Below, in pieces: positions 35,542 to 46,080 of a DNA stretch of 64,000 bases. Made by a program: the position numbers and the translations under genes. Source of the stretch: Sistotremastrum niveocremeum HHB9708. Its lineage: Eukaryota > Basidiomycota > Agaricomycetes > Sistotremastrales > Sistotremastraceae. How positions within the stretch are numbered: the first letter of the stretch is position 1; each line of letters begins with the position of its first letter. The notes beneath the pieces were generated by a model, which saw only the letters and a program-made list of their open reading frames with translations, searched no databases and was not told the DNA's origin. The stretch spans positions 379,758 to 443,757 of the forward strand of contig KV419397.1 of assembly GCA_001630475.1 (NCBI GenBank). Reading direction: 5' to 3'.

Positions 35542-36296
35542 ATGCATACTTCCATTCTTCTGTCACTCTTCTTTGTCTTCTGCTCCACTGTAGCTGGCCT
35601 CTCTCCGGGAACGTACTTTATACAGAACGTCAATTTCCCGAGCTGGCGAATCAGCACTGTCTCTCCCTCGGCAGCAGGGCAACAGGGTACACCTCTGGAT
35701 GTTTTCGTCGTGAGTTGGCACAAGTTGCATAACTTGGTGGAGCGTGTTGTCTGAGGATGGCCCAGGCACCCATAGGAACCCAAGTTTTTGCCGAAGACAT
35801 AGTGAGTCGCATCCAAGCCTTATCTTTCTCGAAGCCGAATGCTGGCAATAGTTCACGGTCAATTCTGCGATGACAACACTGTTTGCAGAAGCGATCCAAC
35901 AGTTTGCGGTAGTCGATTTGGCAGATGGTGGTCCGCAAGCAGGATTGGGAGTTTGGATGTCGAATACGTTCACGCCACAACCACCTTTCCAAGCTATAGG
36001 ATCGCAAGCATGGGAATTTATTCAGGAGTCTAATGGGATGGTGTGAGTTACTGCCACATGTCTTCTTCGTGAGCTTTTTTGGATTCAATATGGGTTTCTC
36101 CAGGATATTGCTTCAAGGAACCGACCTTGTTTGGACTATGCAGGCTGAGTCTATTGCAACCCAGGTAGCTATGGGTTTTCTCCGTAATATCGGGTCCTTG
36201 TTGATCGCCCGACATCGATATCAGATTACGCTCCAACCTTCAAACCCGGCGGATCTTCGTCAACAGTGGACCTTTGTTGCGCATGCACTAGTGTAG
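35542..36296 (+). CDS. Secreted beta-trefoil-like (ricin-B-like) protein, array member 1
   Basis: Exons 35542..35709, 35766..35801, 35852..36042, 36104..36164 and 36225..36296 give 175 residues. Signal peptide: a hydrophobic N-terminus (LLSLFFVFC) ending near TVAG. The mature start LSPGTYFIQNVNFPSWRIS matches the first strand pair of ricin-B-like beta-trefoils. Trp motifs recur at QAWEF, DLVWTM and RQQWTF, in keeping with a threefold fold. The second exon is only 36 bases (APIGTQVFAEDI), one codon shorter than in other members, and in phase 0. Fold assignment is inference. The usual activity of such secreted fungal proteins is glycan binding or protease inhibition. Confidence 0.78.
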
Positions 36297-36613
36297 AGCG
36301 TGATGTCAGGGACAGAATATAGCGTGAGGGAAATTTGGGAAAGATTTCGTGATCTTGGCCCAGTTGACACAGTATATTCAGCCAGATTGGGAGAATGTCC
36401 AATGATCAGTCGCAAAGGGGATATTTATAGTGTAGATACCAAGTCGAATTCGGATCGCCTTCATATTCTTTGCATGGCAGATACACTTTATGGTTGAGAA
36501 CTCACGAGGGGGTATAATATGTACGCTGGCTGAACTTCAACAAGATGAGTCAAGTTGAAGTAAGCTTAGTCAGCCATACTGGACTTGGCTTCTCCTAACA
36601 TCTCGTCACCTTC

Positions 36614-37732
36614 ATGGCTCTCGAGGCACAGACAATCCATTCTCATTACTCTCCACCAGTTCGACCAAACATTGAGCTGCTGACCTCTGATGCTTCGCCC
36701 GATGAAGTTTGGAGAATTGAGACTGCGCGTGCCGACCGCCGCCCACCCCCACGATTTGTACCCGCTGTCTTGTCCTACGACGAATACGGTCTCGTAATCG
36801 GTAATCAAGACGCCTTAGAAGAAACAAAGAAGTCTATTGAGGATGGGGAGGTACAAGAAATCGCCATAAATGTAGGCGATTGGTACCGAAATCTGCGTAA
36901 ATCACTACCTGACCCTGACATTCAAATCATTCCAAATCCCAACCTCAGACAACATAAATCTTCGACTTCGTCTCTAAACTCCTTACCATCCCATCCCTCT
37001 TCTTCCAAACATTCCAGTCGCCAGAACTGGTTTTCATCAGCCAGTGTGCCGGTGACTCCCTCTCCAGTTGTTGAGTCTATCGCAGACTTGTTACAGCGCA
37101 ATCCGCCTCTCAAACATGGGAAACCATTTAGGCCACCAGTGCATCTGGGCATTGGTCCGTCGAACAAGGGTTACGAAATGCTTTCGAAGAGCGGCTGGAG
37201 GGAAGGGGAGGGGCTTGGGTTTCGAGTCGGTCTCGGAGCCAAGAAGAGAAATGTCTCATCCGTCCTGCACAGTCAATCCACTCCCAACCTGCCGAGCTTA
37301 TCGTCCTCTGCGCCTCTCAAGAGGGAACATCGAGATTCCGACGACGAAACTGGGTTCATTGATCTCACTTTATCTGACTCGGATCATGAGCCAAATGATA
37401 GTGAAGACGTGCGCTCCAGTGACGAAGAATCATCTGGGCCTACGACTCTACCCTCTGGTGGCGTCTCACTCCTCACTCCTATCCCGACTACTCTCAAGGC
37501 AGATCGGCGTGGTATAGGACTCGGGGGATCCTATATCACAACGCCCTCTGGCATACGGATTCCGCAGCGCCGTGTCACGCACGGAAAAAAGGCTCTTCGG
37601 GGGCATTTGAAGCAGCATGAAGAAAGTCAACGAAGGAAAGAGCGGTTCGGGCGAGGCAGTCGCGGGTTTGATAAAATTCAAAAGCATGATTCACAAGAAC
37701 GGACCAACCTCATTGCATACATGAATTCGTGA
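36614..37732 (+). CDS. G-patch domain protein
   Basis: A single-exon gene of 372 residues. The G-patch lies near 180-205 (NKGYEMLSKSGWREGEGLGF) and continues after an acidic Ser/Asp insert (DETGFIDLTLSDSD) with PIPTTLKADRRGIGLGG, the conserved end of this G-patch type. The N-terminus has a conserved-looking RFVPAVLSYDEYG and the C-terminus is basic (RRKERFGRG). G-patch proteins activate DEAH-box RNA helicases; the exact partner here is unknown. It is a housekeeping-type gene sitting between members 1 and 2 of the secreted-protein array. Confidence 0.85.
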   Translation: MALEAQTIHSHYSPPVRPNIELLTSDASPDEVWRIETARADRRPPPRFVPAVLSYDEYGLVIGNQDALEETKKSIEDGEVQEIAINVGDWYRNLRKSLPDPDIQIIPNPNLRQHKSSTSSLNSLPSHPSSSKHSSRQNWFSSASVPVTPSPVVESIADLLQRNPPLKHGKPFRPPVHLGIGPSNKGYEMLSKSGWREGEGLGFRVGLGAKKRNVSSVLHSQSTPNLPSLSSSAPLKREHRDSDDETGFIDLTLSDSDHEPNDSEDVRSSDEESSGPTTLPSGGVSLLTPIPTTLKADRRGIGLGGSYITTPSGIRIPQRRVTHGKKALRGHLKQHEESQRRKERFGRGSRGFDKIQKHDSQERTNLIAYMNS

Positions 37733-38600
37733 TGTCACTTGTCTCCCATCTCAGACCAAATGATCTGTATATGTTGCTGAAGCTTCCAGTTATCCTAGAC
37801 TGCTGTACTATATCTATACGTAATATAATGAAGTCCCAAGTAATTGTTTGAACGAAAGTTTTTCCCCCCGTTCTGTCGAGGCGCTTATCTGCTTGCCTTT
37901 CAACCACAACGCCAGAAAGCTCATTGTAGTGACAGGTCGACGCAGCATATTAGATTCACGTTCAGAAGGAAGTACTAAACGATCGTCTGCAACAACGGAA
38001 GCATCAGCTATCAAAAGTCCTCAATGTTACTAATCTCATGAGTCGTTCCGAATTTGCGTCGCAGGCAGTCGAGGTCATCCAGTGCAGGTCGAATTTACCA
38101 CCACAGTCTTGTGACGACGTTAACTCCCTCGACCTGCTAGTCAACCCGAAAAGCTATTTTGTTCACTATGCGATGTCTGTCACCGAGCACTGGCGAAAGA
38201 ATATCACTTACTGTCGATGGTTTCGGATCTGCATACGAGGCTGCCTCTTGCCAGCTGCGCTTTCCACGCTTTCAACTTGAAGGCGTACGGTGGTATTCAC
38301 CTCGACCATTGATCCCTCAGCATGACTGCCGAACATGTGGTACAGATCCTACCCCATTGACTTTCCCAAGACTCTCACAGTGCGAAGAATTATGACGATC
38401 GCCTTCCAAGCGAACCCAAGTCCATCTATCCCAGAACGTGCATGAACTCCTAATGGCTAGCCGCTTATCCCCCGACCCCTGAAACCTCACGTCTCTCACG
38501 TCTAACACGAGCTTTTAGGAGATCACAGCGTTTCTGTGAAGCAGTTCACTCAGCTTATAACCCTGAGCTACTCTCATTCTACGACGCCGTTCCTCAAACA
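37733..38600. other. Intergenic region upstream of array member 2
   Basis: No gene supported. Short frames lack domains. A TTATAACC at about 38554 lies roughly 45 bases before the ATG of member 2. Confidence 0.4.
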
Positions 38601-39357
38601 ATGCTGTCTCGCGCGATCGGTTTAGTCGCTCTCCTAGTCCCAACAGCCTTGGCAACTTTGGCGCCAGGAAGTTATGTGGTACAAAATGTCAATTTTCCTG
38701 ACTGGCGCATCAGTGCGGGCCCCGGGGGTGGTCAGCCTTTTGGGGCGGAAGGTGGTGTTGTCCCCACTTTCTTAGTGAGCCTGATGCCTTGGCTAGCTTG
38801 AGAAGTGTCTGATGGATTCGACTGGACGACTAGCTTCCTTTCCCCTCGGCGCCTGTGATCAGCAATCACGTCGTGAGCTCCTTCTCCGAACATTTCAAGT
38901 CGTCGAATTGATGAGATCTGTCAGTTTACCATAGATTCAACAATGACGCGCATCGTCAACGAGGCTTCTGGGCAATTCTGTGTCGTCGACTTGCTTACGG
39001 GCGGCTTCGGGGCGCAGGCTGGTATAGGTCTCATCCTCGCTAATTCGACCACGCAAGTCCCTCCGTTTGTGCCTTTGGGCAATCAAGCATGGCAGTTTAT
39101 CCAGGCTTCGGAAGGCATGGTGTCAGTAGATGTCTACCTCATACGCTCGTGATGCGCAAGCTAATGGTTGAAAAGTGTTTTGTTAGAGGGAACAGACCTT
39201 GTATGGTCACAGCAAGCCGTAGGTTTAGGCACTCAGGTGAGCTAAAATGATTTATGGGCCTCAAACACTCATGGTTGGTTCGCAGATCACACTTCAACCA
39301 TCAAACCCCGCCGATTTACGCCAACAATGGACTTTCATCGCACATGGCCCGGTTTAG
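38601..39357 (+). CDS. Secreted beta-trefoil-like protein, array member 2
   Basis: Exons 38601..38774, 38834..38872, 38925..39121, 39176..39236 and 39286..39357 give 180 residues. Signal peptide about 1-20 (ALVPTALAT region); mature start LAPGSYVVQNVNFPDWRIS. The 39-base microexon reads LPFPSAPVISNHV. Later landmarks are FTIDSTMTRIV, GNQAWQFIQ, LLEGTDLVW and the closing ITLQPSNPADLRQQWTF. Exon phases equal those of the other members. Exon 3 is two codons longer than in member 1. Confidence 0.8.
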
Positions 39358-40465
39358 ATTGGAAGCGATGTCAAGGCGGCGTCGTGAATGTGCAATCCAT
39401 GCACATGAGGAGCTTTCTGGATGATCCTGTTATCGGTTTTCGACTGCTAACAATAAATGGATTAAATTATCTCTGTACAATGTTGTCTTGAGCTTGGGAA
39501 ATTCCTGGCTCGTGACGCGACGAGCGCTGCGTCGGCTAACAATTTGAAACTCTGACGGATGTTTACTTGCTCGCTGCGTCCACCAATAGCTTGCACCATA
39601 ATCTCATACTCAGTATACACCGAAGCGCCCTTCCCATCGCCCTCGCGTGCGTGTGGACTGGAATGTCGCCTCATGAATATCAATTCTCGGGCGCGGCCAG
39701 ACTAGGACACGATCGGCGGCGCAACACGTTACACAACAGTTCTGATGTCCATTGCTCCGTCCCCAATATAACCTGGAGTTTGTACGGGATTGAAAGCCCA
39801 AATATGTGCGTCTGATCAAGCCACACTCTATACTTGGTGTTATGATCATGAGAGCTCTTCATGGGAGCCGCCCCAAGTCGACCTGGTCCCCGTCTTACGC
39901 CGCTAGCTCACAATCAATCTTGGACACGCCTGTCATTCCACGAGACGTGTACTGCCGAGGTGAGTGTATCGGGTGTCTCGACATGTCAGTTATTATCTAA
40001 AGGCAATTCATGTCAGTCTCATTATTTCCAGGCTTTCAGTTCAATGCCGCATCAGCTATTGACCTCCAAATCTTGACTGGCATCGGCAAGACGTTTTCAT
40101 GTCCTGTGCGACCTCCTGCGATACTTCAGGGCCTCAAGACCCCAAGCTTTGGACTCCCAGCCGATCTGAGAGTGGAAGAGATATGAGCTATGGCCACTTG
40201 CGTCATGCCGGTATGCTCTCTCAGGTCCCACTGTGAGAGGGCCTTTCTCACCCTTTCGTCGTCGCTACAGTAACGCCACGCGATGTCTTCGCTCTAGAAA
40301 GGGTCACTCCGATCCCACTTCTCCAAATGTTCAGGGACCATCCGGCCGACGCATACCCATTCATCCGCCTTGCCGCGCACGATCTTTTGGATCCTTTGTC
40401 AAAATCAGGACAGCTTAAAACCCAAGCATTTGGGCTGACCCAGTCTACTCCAAGTCCTGCAAGTA
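39358..40465. other. Intergenic region upstream of array member 3
   Basis: About 1.1 kb with no supported gene. Frames on both strands are short and unlinked. Confidence 0.4.
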
Positions 40466-41241
40466 ATGCTGTCATCCGCTTTACATCTGCCTGCTGTGTT
40501 TCTGCTCGCGGCTTCTTCGGCCTTGGCTTCTCTCTCTCCCGGCAGTTATTTTATTCAAAATGTCAACACTCCCGATCAAAGAGTGTTAGCGGGCTCTTCT
40601 GCGGGCGTTGCATTACCCCAGGAGGGCTCGCCCATCGTAACATTCAATGTCAGTGCTCCCTTCAAGTTACTGAGGACACTCAGTACATTAACCGCGTGCA
40701 ATTTCGTCAGACACCATTTCCCCAGGACCCGCCTATCTCTAACCATATAGTCAGCACCTTCTCGCTGACTTAGGATGTCTCATCATTTTTCAATTTAGTT
40801 TACCATTGATTCTACCATGACTACAATGTTCCACGAAGAAACCCAGCAATTTGCTGTGGTTGACGCCGCGACCGTGGGGCCTGCAGCCGGCCTTGGTGTC
40901 ATGCTTTGCAACACCACCACACCCGTGGCTCCGTTCACCCCTATCGGCCCGCAAGGCTGGCAGTTCGTTCAAGGAAGCAATGGAATGGTGTACGTTGATA
41001 GTTCGATGCGACAGTGAGCTTTGGCCGAGAAAGATTTCTTGACTATAGAATTCAATTCCGCGATACCGATCTCGTTTGGAGTCTTGAAGCCGTTGGCTTT
41101 GGGACGCAGGTAAGACTTCGTTCATTTTCCGTGAACTTGCTTAATCACTAAGCATCTTACATTCTATAGATCACGCTACAAAACTCTAATCCGAGTGATC
41201 TTCGACAGCAATGGAGTTTCATCCCTCATAGTCTTGTGTAA
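40466..41241 (+). CDS. Secreted beta-trefoil-like protein, array member 3
   Basis: Exons 40466..40648, 40711..40749, 40799..40989, 41049..41109 and 41170..41241 give 181 residues. Signal peptide: LHLPAVFLLAASSALA, then SLSPGSYFIQNVNTPDQRV. The microexon reads TPFPQDPPISNHI. Core strands: TQQFAVVDA, GLGVMLCNTT (possible N-glycosylation site), GWQFVQGSNGMV, RDTDLVWSL. The end is ITLQNSNPSDLRQQWSF. Only one cysteine is left after signal cleavage, so the fold would not rest on disulfides. Its 3' flank is partly repeated beyond member 4. Confidence 0.82.
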
Positions 41242-41800
41242 GGTTCCTCAGCTACATCCGCTAACGTCAAGGATGCTGCCTTGTGGCTCGAACGAGAGGA
41301 CTGAGCTTCCTTGGCATACACTTGTATCTATGTTGGTTTTCAAAGGAACTTCCATCATCGAAAGTAGCCACTTGGCTACTTGGGAAAAGAACGAGTCACT
41401 TCCCGGGTCTTTGAAACTCTAAAGCAAATCTGCCACACTGCGCTATGAGTTCTCTGGAAGCATGCTTATGGATCACAGTCAAGCCTTACGCCTCTCTTTA
41501 TCCACTGAATTGGAAGTCATGAGAGGATTCGCACGACATCCATACCCGAGACTGACTTTCATCGTGGCTGTCATACTCCTGAAGGGGGTAACTATCTATC
41601 AATGTCTCATGGACTGCGAAATGTGGCCTGCCGCTCGCCGCTGTGAGACCTATCTTTGCCAGAGAAAGAAAATTGCCTGGTATCCAAGTTAGTCCAACCT
41701 TGCGGGACTCTCGTATAAATACTCGACAGCCGTGCAAGAAGACGGTCCACTCTCTATTATTGGAGGATACTGAAGGACTGCACACCCCAAGTCACGAAAT
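41242..41800. repeat. Left copy of a duplicated intergenic block
   Basis: This block resembles 42944-43662. Matching pairs are AGGACTGAG(C/T)TTC near 41299 and 43164; AGCAAATCTGC(C/A)ACAC near 41423 and 43302; (C/T)TTACGCCTCTCT and CACTGAATTGGAA near 41487-41515 and 43382-43410; and GGGGGTAACTATC then ATCAATGTCTCA near 41584 and 43459. It supplies the promoters of members 4 and 6. Confidence 0.7.
41714..41721 (+). promoter_or_regulatory. TATA box of array member 4
   Basis: TATAAATA lies 80 bases before the ATG. The duplicated promoter of member 6 has the same octamer at 43583-43590 at the same spacing. Confidence 0.6.
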
Positions 41801-42543
41801 ATGTTTCACGTCACATTTGCCTGCCTCGTGTTGTCTCTCGTTCCTTCCGTTTTCCCTTCGCTTTCTCCAGGATCTTACTTCATCCAAAATGTGGGCTTCG
41901 CCACGCAACGAGTGTTCACCGACCAGACTCCTACCGAAGTTTTACCTCAACAAGGAATTGTAGTGTTCACGACAAACGTGAGCTCACGAAGATCCATGCC
42001 ACTTTCTCATATCTTACGAGTGGATCTATCCTAGTCTCCGTTTCCGCAAGACCAAGTGCTTTCGGAACATATCGTGAGTGCAATGTATCAAGGTCTGAAC
42101 TGACATGGTTCTGAGTACCATTTATGCCCAGTTCACGGTCGAAGGCGGAACTGTCTTCGCCGAAACGGCTCAGCAATTCATTGTTGTGGATGCCCATGAA
42201 GGCGGAACAGCGGGTTCTGGTCTCATCCTATGCAATACAACAGATCCGGTCCCCCCATTCAATCCGATTGGCAATTCGGCATGGCAATTTGTCCAAGGAT
42301 CGCAAGGAATGAAGTCAGAACGGGCATGCTTTATCCGATGTCATCCCACTCATTTCCTCTCAGTGTTTTCTTAGAAAATACTAATCTTGTTTGGGCAATA
42401 CAGTCTACTGCTTTTGCGACACAGGTCAGGCTTTCTGGCATGACGATATTCACAGAGTTGACGTCGGACAGATCACCATTCAAACGTTTGACTCGTCTGA
42501 TCTACGACAGCAATGGAACTTCATCGCACATGGGCTTGTATGA
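41801..42543 (+). CDS. Secreted beta-trefoil-like protein, array member 4
   Basis: Exons 41801..41977, 42035..42073, 42132..42313, 42364..42424 and 42472..42543 give 176 residues. Signal peptide: FACLVLSLVPSVFPS, then LSPGSYFIQNVGFATQRV. The microexon reads SPFPQDQVLSEHI. Core: GTVFAETAQQFIVVDAH, GLILCNTTDP, SAWQFVQGSQGM, LENTNLVWAI, and a diverged end ITIQTFDSSDLRQQWNF. Exon 3 is three codons shorter than in member 3, and exon 3 ends in AA rather than GT, changing the joint Val to Asn. It is the parent or sibling of the frameshifted member 6. Confidence 0.82.
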
Positions 42544-42734
42544 GGCGCTGTACACTGATAGTGAAAGTCAGAGCATGGGAGTCCAAAGTCCATTGTATGT
42601 GTAGAGAATACAGAACAATATATGAAAGTCCCCAAAAACGTCAGCTCATGAAGTAGCGATTTAGATGACTTCCGGGAATGGGACCCTCAACGCAAATGAT
42701 GACCCAGATTGATCGAATATTAAGCTCACGAGTC

Positions 42735-42945
42735 CAGAATTCGATTGCGCCTGAAAGGCTTGGAGGCTTTAGCGCTTGAAGCTTGAAGCCGTCGGCCTGG
42801 GAAAAGCAGGTGTTGTAACTTGAAGGCAATATTTCTCCTACTCCGAAACTGACTTGTCATTTCCTTATTCTTCATGTCGTATTACAAACTTCAATCCAAG
42901 TGATCTCCGAGAGGAATGGGATTTAATACCTCATTATAAGGTCAA
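42735..42945 (+). pseudogene. Remnant of an array member (exon 4-5 relic)
   Basis: Two pieces match member 3. One resembles exon 4 (AGAATTCGATTGCGCCTG at about 42736, then GCTTGAAGCCGTCGGCCTGG before a CAGGT). The other resembles exon 5 (ATTACAAACTTCAATCCAAG at 42881, then TGATCTCCGAGAGGAATGGG). Reading frames are interrupted and exons 1-3 are absent. It marks the left edge of the duplicated segment that ends with member 6. Confidence 0.65.
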
Positions 42946-43662
42946 CCCTGTGACCCTGCGTCGTCCGGCGGACGAAGAGACGACCATGCCTCGAGACTCG
43001 GACTCCTCACGTGCGCACTCTCTTGATGCCTTTTCTTTGACCTCCACGGACCTCATACGACCAGACATACAAGGTCCCCATAACGGTGTAGGCTCGGTCA
43101 CTGACCTCTACTGGCCGCCTGAACTCCTGGCCCGGGTGCTGCGCCGTTGCGGTTCGCGTGAAAGGACTGAGTTTCGCTGGCAAGCTGCCCGGTCCCTGTA
43201 CCTGTGTCGATCTTCGAGGTTTTGAATCCGGGAGACCATCGATATCCAAATCAGCCACTGGGAAAGAGGACAACTTAATCCGCAGGCTTGTGGAACTGTC
43301 GAGCAAATCTGCAACACGTAATATGCTGCTTGCCAGTGAGGTGCTCTGATGGGACGGCACAACCAGGAATCACGGCCAACCTTTACGCCTCTCTCGATCC
43401 ACTGAATTGGAAATCATGAGAATATTCACACAACATCATCGTGGCTGTCATAGTCCCTAAGGGGGTAACTATCCATCAATGTCTCAAGGACCACGGACAG
43501 TGACCTGCCGTCTGCCGTCTGCCTTAGCCTATTTTTATCGAAGAAAGAGAACTGCCCCATCTTCGGCCTCACAGAACTCGCGTATAAATATTAAGGAGCG
43601 GTTGGTGCAAAACGACGATTGACTCGCTTACACTGGACCGTATTGATCTCTACACACGAATT
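42946..43662. repeat. Right copy of the duplicated intergenic block
   Basis: Diverged copy of 41242-41800 (matches listed there), with several small insertions and deletions, including loss of about 25 bases near 43425. It ends with TATAAATA at 43583-43590 and an ATG at 43663. Confidence 0.65.
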
Positions 43663-44414
43663 ATGTTTCCAGGAATCGCATCCGCCTGCCTGCCTTGCCC
43701 TGTCTCTTATTTCTCACATTTCTGCTTCAATTTCTCCGGGGTCTTACTTCATTCAAAATGTGGGCTTCGCTTCGCAGCGAGTGTTCGCCGATGGAACTCC
43801 TACTGAAGTACTACCTCAAGAGGGAGTGGTGGTCATCACGACAAACGTAAGCCGCCCTCTGAGCGATGATGTATCCATACCTTAACATCGCCGATCCTGT
43901 AGGTAGACCAAGTGCTTTCGGAACATATCGTACGGACAACTCACATGTATTAAAGCCGCTAGCGTTCGAACTGACGTGGTTTTTCCGCCATTCGTGTGCA
44001 GTTCACAGTCGAAGGCGGAACTGTCTTCGCCGAAACGGCTCAGCAATTCATTGTTGTGGATGCTCATGAAGGCGGAACAGCGGGTGCTGGTCTCTTCCTA
44101 TGCAATACAACAGATCCGGTCGCCCCATTCAATCCGATTGGTAACTCGGCATGGCAATTTGTTCAAGGATCACAAGGAATGAAGTCAGAGCAGAACCACC
44201 TCATTTGACACCATCCCACTCATATTTTGCCAGCGTTTTCTTGGAGAATACTAATCTGGTTTGGACAATACAATCGACCGCCATTGCAACGCAGGTCAGG
44301 TTTTCCAGACAGTACAACAGCCAACAAATTGACCTCGAATAGATTGCCATTCAAACGTTCGACTCCTCTAATTTAGGGCAGCAATGGAACTTCGTCGCAC
44401 ATGACCTTGTATAA
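43663..44414 (+). pseudogene. Frameshifted beta-trefoil-like gene, array member 6
   Basis: The exon plan equals member 4 (43663..43846, 43903..43929, 44002..44183, 44234..44294, 44343..44414), and exons 3-5 are nearly identical to it. In the signal-peptide region a four-base TGCC repeat (GCCTGCCTGCC against one fewer unit) shifts the frame, so the ATG at 43663 no longer reads into SISPGSYFIQNVGFASQRV. No other in-frame ATG exists. The microexon is 27 bases (VDQVLSEHI), 12 shorter than in member 4. Exon 5 has NLGQQW in place of DLRQQW. Either a recent pseudogene or a base-calling error; everything after the shift is open. Confidence 0.7.
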
Positions 44415-44580
44415 GTCACCGTATATTAGTCCGCATGCTACTACAGGAGTTACTGATAATGCGATGCGCCGCCGAAGCAAGAGAGGTCCGTATATATGTA
44501 CATAGCATCCAGCGCAATACGAAAGTCCAAAAAATCATGACACGAAGTAGTGAAATGAGTAAGGTCCGAGGAAGGTCCTT

Positions 44581-46080
44581 TCATCGACGAATTTTTCGCA
44601 ATGCGGCATCTGCCATACGCAGTATTCGCCCTTGTGGACGAGCCCATCTGTCATACTTAGACTGATAGTTGAACTCAAGCACCGGAGGGCTCCATGCTGG
44701 TGGAAATTTGAGAACGCATTCAGCTTCCGAAAATCGATACTCACCGGCAGGAACGGACTCAATTTGTAATTTGATCCCGCGTCTTCGGCATTTCTCTTTC
44801 AGACAAGAACACAACAAAGATAACATCCCGAGATCGGTTCTGTGACCGGCAAAGGGCCAACTCAAATCGATCCGTTTTATCGAGCAATGTGGGGTGGCAA
44901 CATCGTCAATGAATTTAGATAAGCTGCCCAAAATTTCCAGTGTTTCGTAGGGCGCTGGTCTCCGAGTTGAGAAACGGATCACAAGGGTATGCATGGATGG
45001 GGGGAATTGTTCTGCTCGCAATAGATGGCACGAATCGCTGATGAAGATCTCCAAGATCTCCAAAGACTCCAGCTGCACAAGAGCGTTTCGATGGAATCGA
45101 AATCCTCTCATGGAATCCAGAGAAAGAAATCGAAGATTGCCATAGTGTGTCTTCCAGTCCATTGTGTGGCCAATCCACGGAAACGGCCGCCAACCTAGCC
45201 CATCGAAGAAGAACCGCGTCTCCTCCACAAATATATTATGGAGTTCCACTGGGCCCAGCAGATGACTGAACACCAGGTCAAAGACGGCTTGAGGAAAGGC
45301 ACATTTCCGAAGAATGAGTGTGCTCAGGTTTGGGCAATACATATGCCAAAAATAATGATGTTTAGATTCAGGTGGGTGGGTAACGGGTAGCCAAGGCGGG
45401 ACGGATATGCCATCCAAAATAATCGTTTCAAGTGCCGGAAGGGAAACGGGCGCGAACATTGGAAATGCATCATGATTGTAGTCCGGTAACGTCAATGTCA
45501 AACAACGCAACTGGGCAAGTAGTTGCGTATTGAAGACGTCAGCCGGCTGGAAAGAAGGGACTATTCGGCCTAGCGACAAACTGCATTGAACTTGTATACG
45601 ATCCACCCGCTTGCAACGCTTGCTCAGCGTATCGATAGCTTGCATCAGCTCTAGGTAATCATTCTTGGACATTCTGGCGACCTGTTCGCGCTGATGCAAG
45701 CCGTCCAGATAGACCATTTGAGTTCGCCAGGAGGGTCCCGGAAGGAAAGGGTAGCATAAAAATGGGCGATACACCTGTCGAACAAGATTGGACAGTTGTG
45801 GACTATGGGTGATAGTGCGGAGGAGTAGATGAAGGCATTTGGTGGAAGTCGGCTCGATAATTTGATAGAGGAAAGCGTTCGCCGATGCGTTCCAATGTCG
45901 CGAAACTAGGGAGGCAGAATACAAAGTGCTTCTGCACGACGAACCCTGTTGGACAACGCGTTCAAAAATTTGCGCCAGCACTTCTTCGGGCAGAGTCTGA
46001 TCAGTATGCTCGAACATTGGTCGGGGTTGTGTTTGACTGGGCATACGATTCCTACGAAGAGTAGGAACTTGAAAGCCCAT
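44581..46080 (-). CDS. F-box protein (499 residues)
   Basis: A single open frame. The start chosen is the ATG at 46080 (MGFQVPTLRR); a second ATG at 46044 (MPSQTQPRP) is possible. The F-box is at about residues 27-75: LPEEVLAQIFERVVQQG, then YSASLVSRHWNASANAFLY. The rest shows leucine-rich-repeat-like periodicity (LRCLTLTLPD, LETIILDGIS, LSTLILRKC, LESLEILEIFIS), as in the large agaricomycete F-box/LRR families that recruit substrates to SCF ubiquitin ligases. Substrate unknown. It is tail-to-tail with the secreted-protein array. Confidence 0.85.
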   Translation of the reverse strand: MGFQVPTLRRNRMPSQTQPRPMFEHTDQTLPEEVLAQIFERVVQQGSSCRSTLYSASLVSRHWNASANAFLYQIIEPTSTKCLHLLLRTITHSPQLSNLVRQVYRPFLCYPFLPGPSWRTQMVYLDGLHQREQVARMSKNDYLELMQAIDTLSKRCKRVDRIQVQCSLSLGRIVPSFQPADVFNTQLLAQLRCLTLTLPDYNHDAFPMFAPVSLPALETIILDGISVPPWLPVTHPPESKHHYFWHMYCPNLSTLILRKCAFPQAVFDLVFSHLLGPVELHNIFVEETRFFFDGLGWRPFPWIGHTMDWKTHYGNLRFLSLDSMRGFRFHRNALVQLESLEILEIFISDSCHLLRAEQFPPSMHTLVIRFSTRRPAPYETLEILGSLSKFIDDVATPHCSIKRIDLSWPFAGHRTDLGMLSLLCSCLKEKCRRRGIKLQIESVPAGEYRFSEAECVLKFPPAWSPPVLEFNYQSKYDRWARPQGRILRMADAALRKIRR

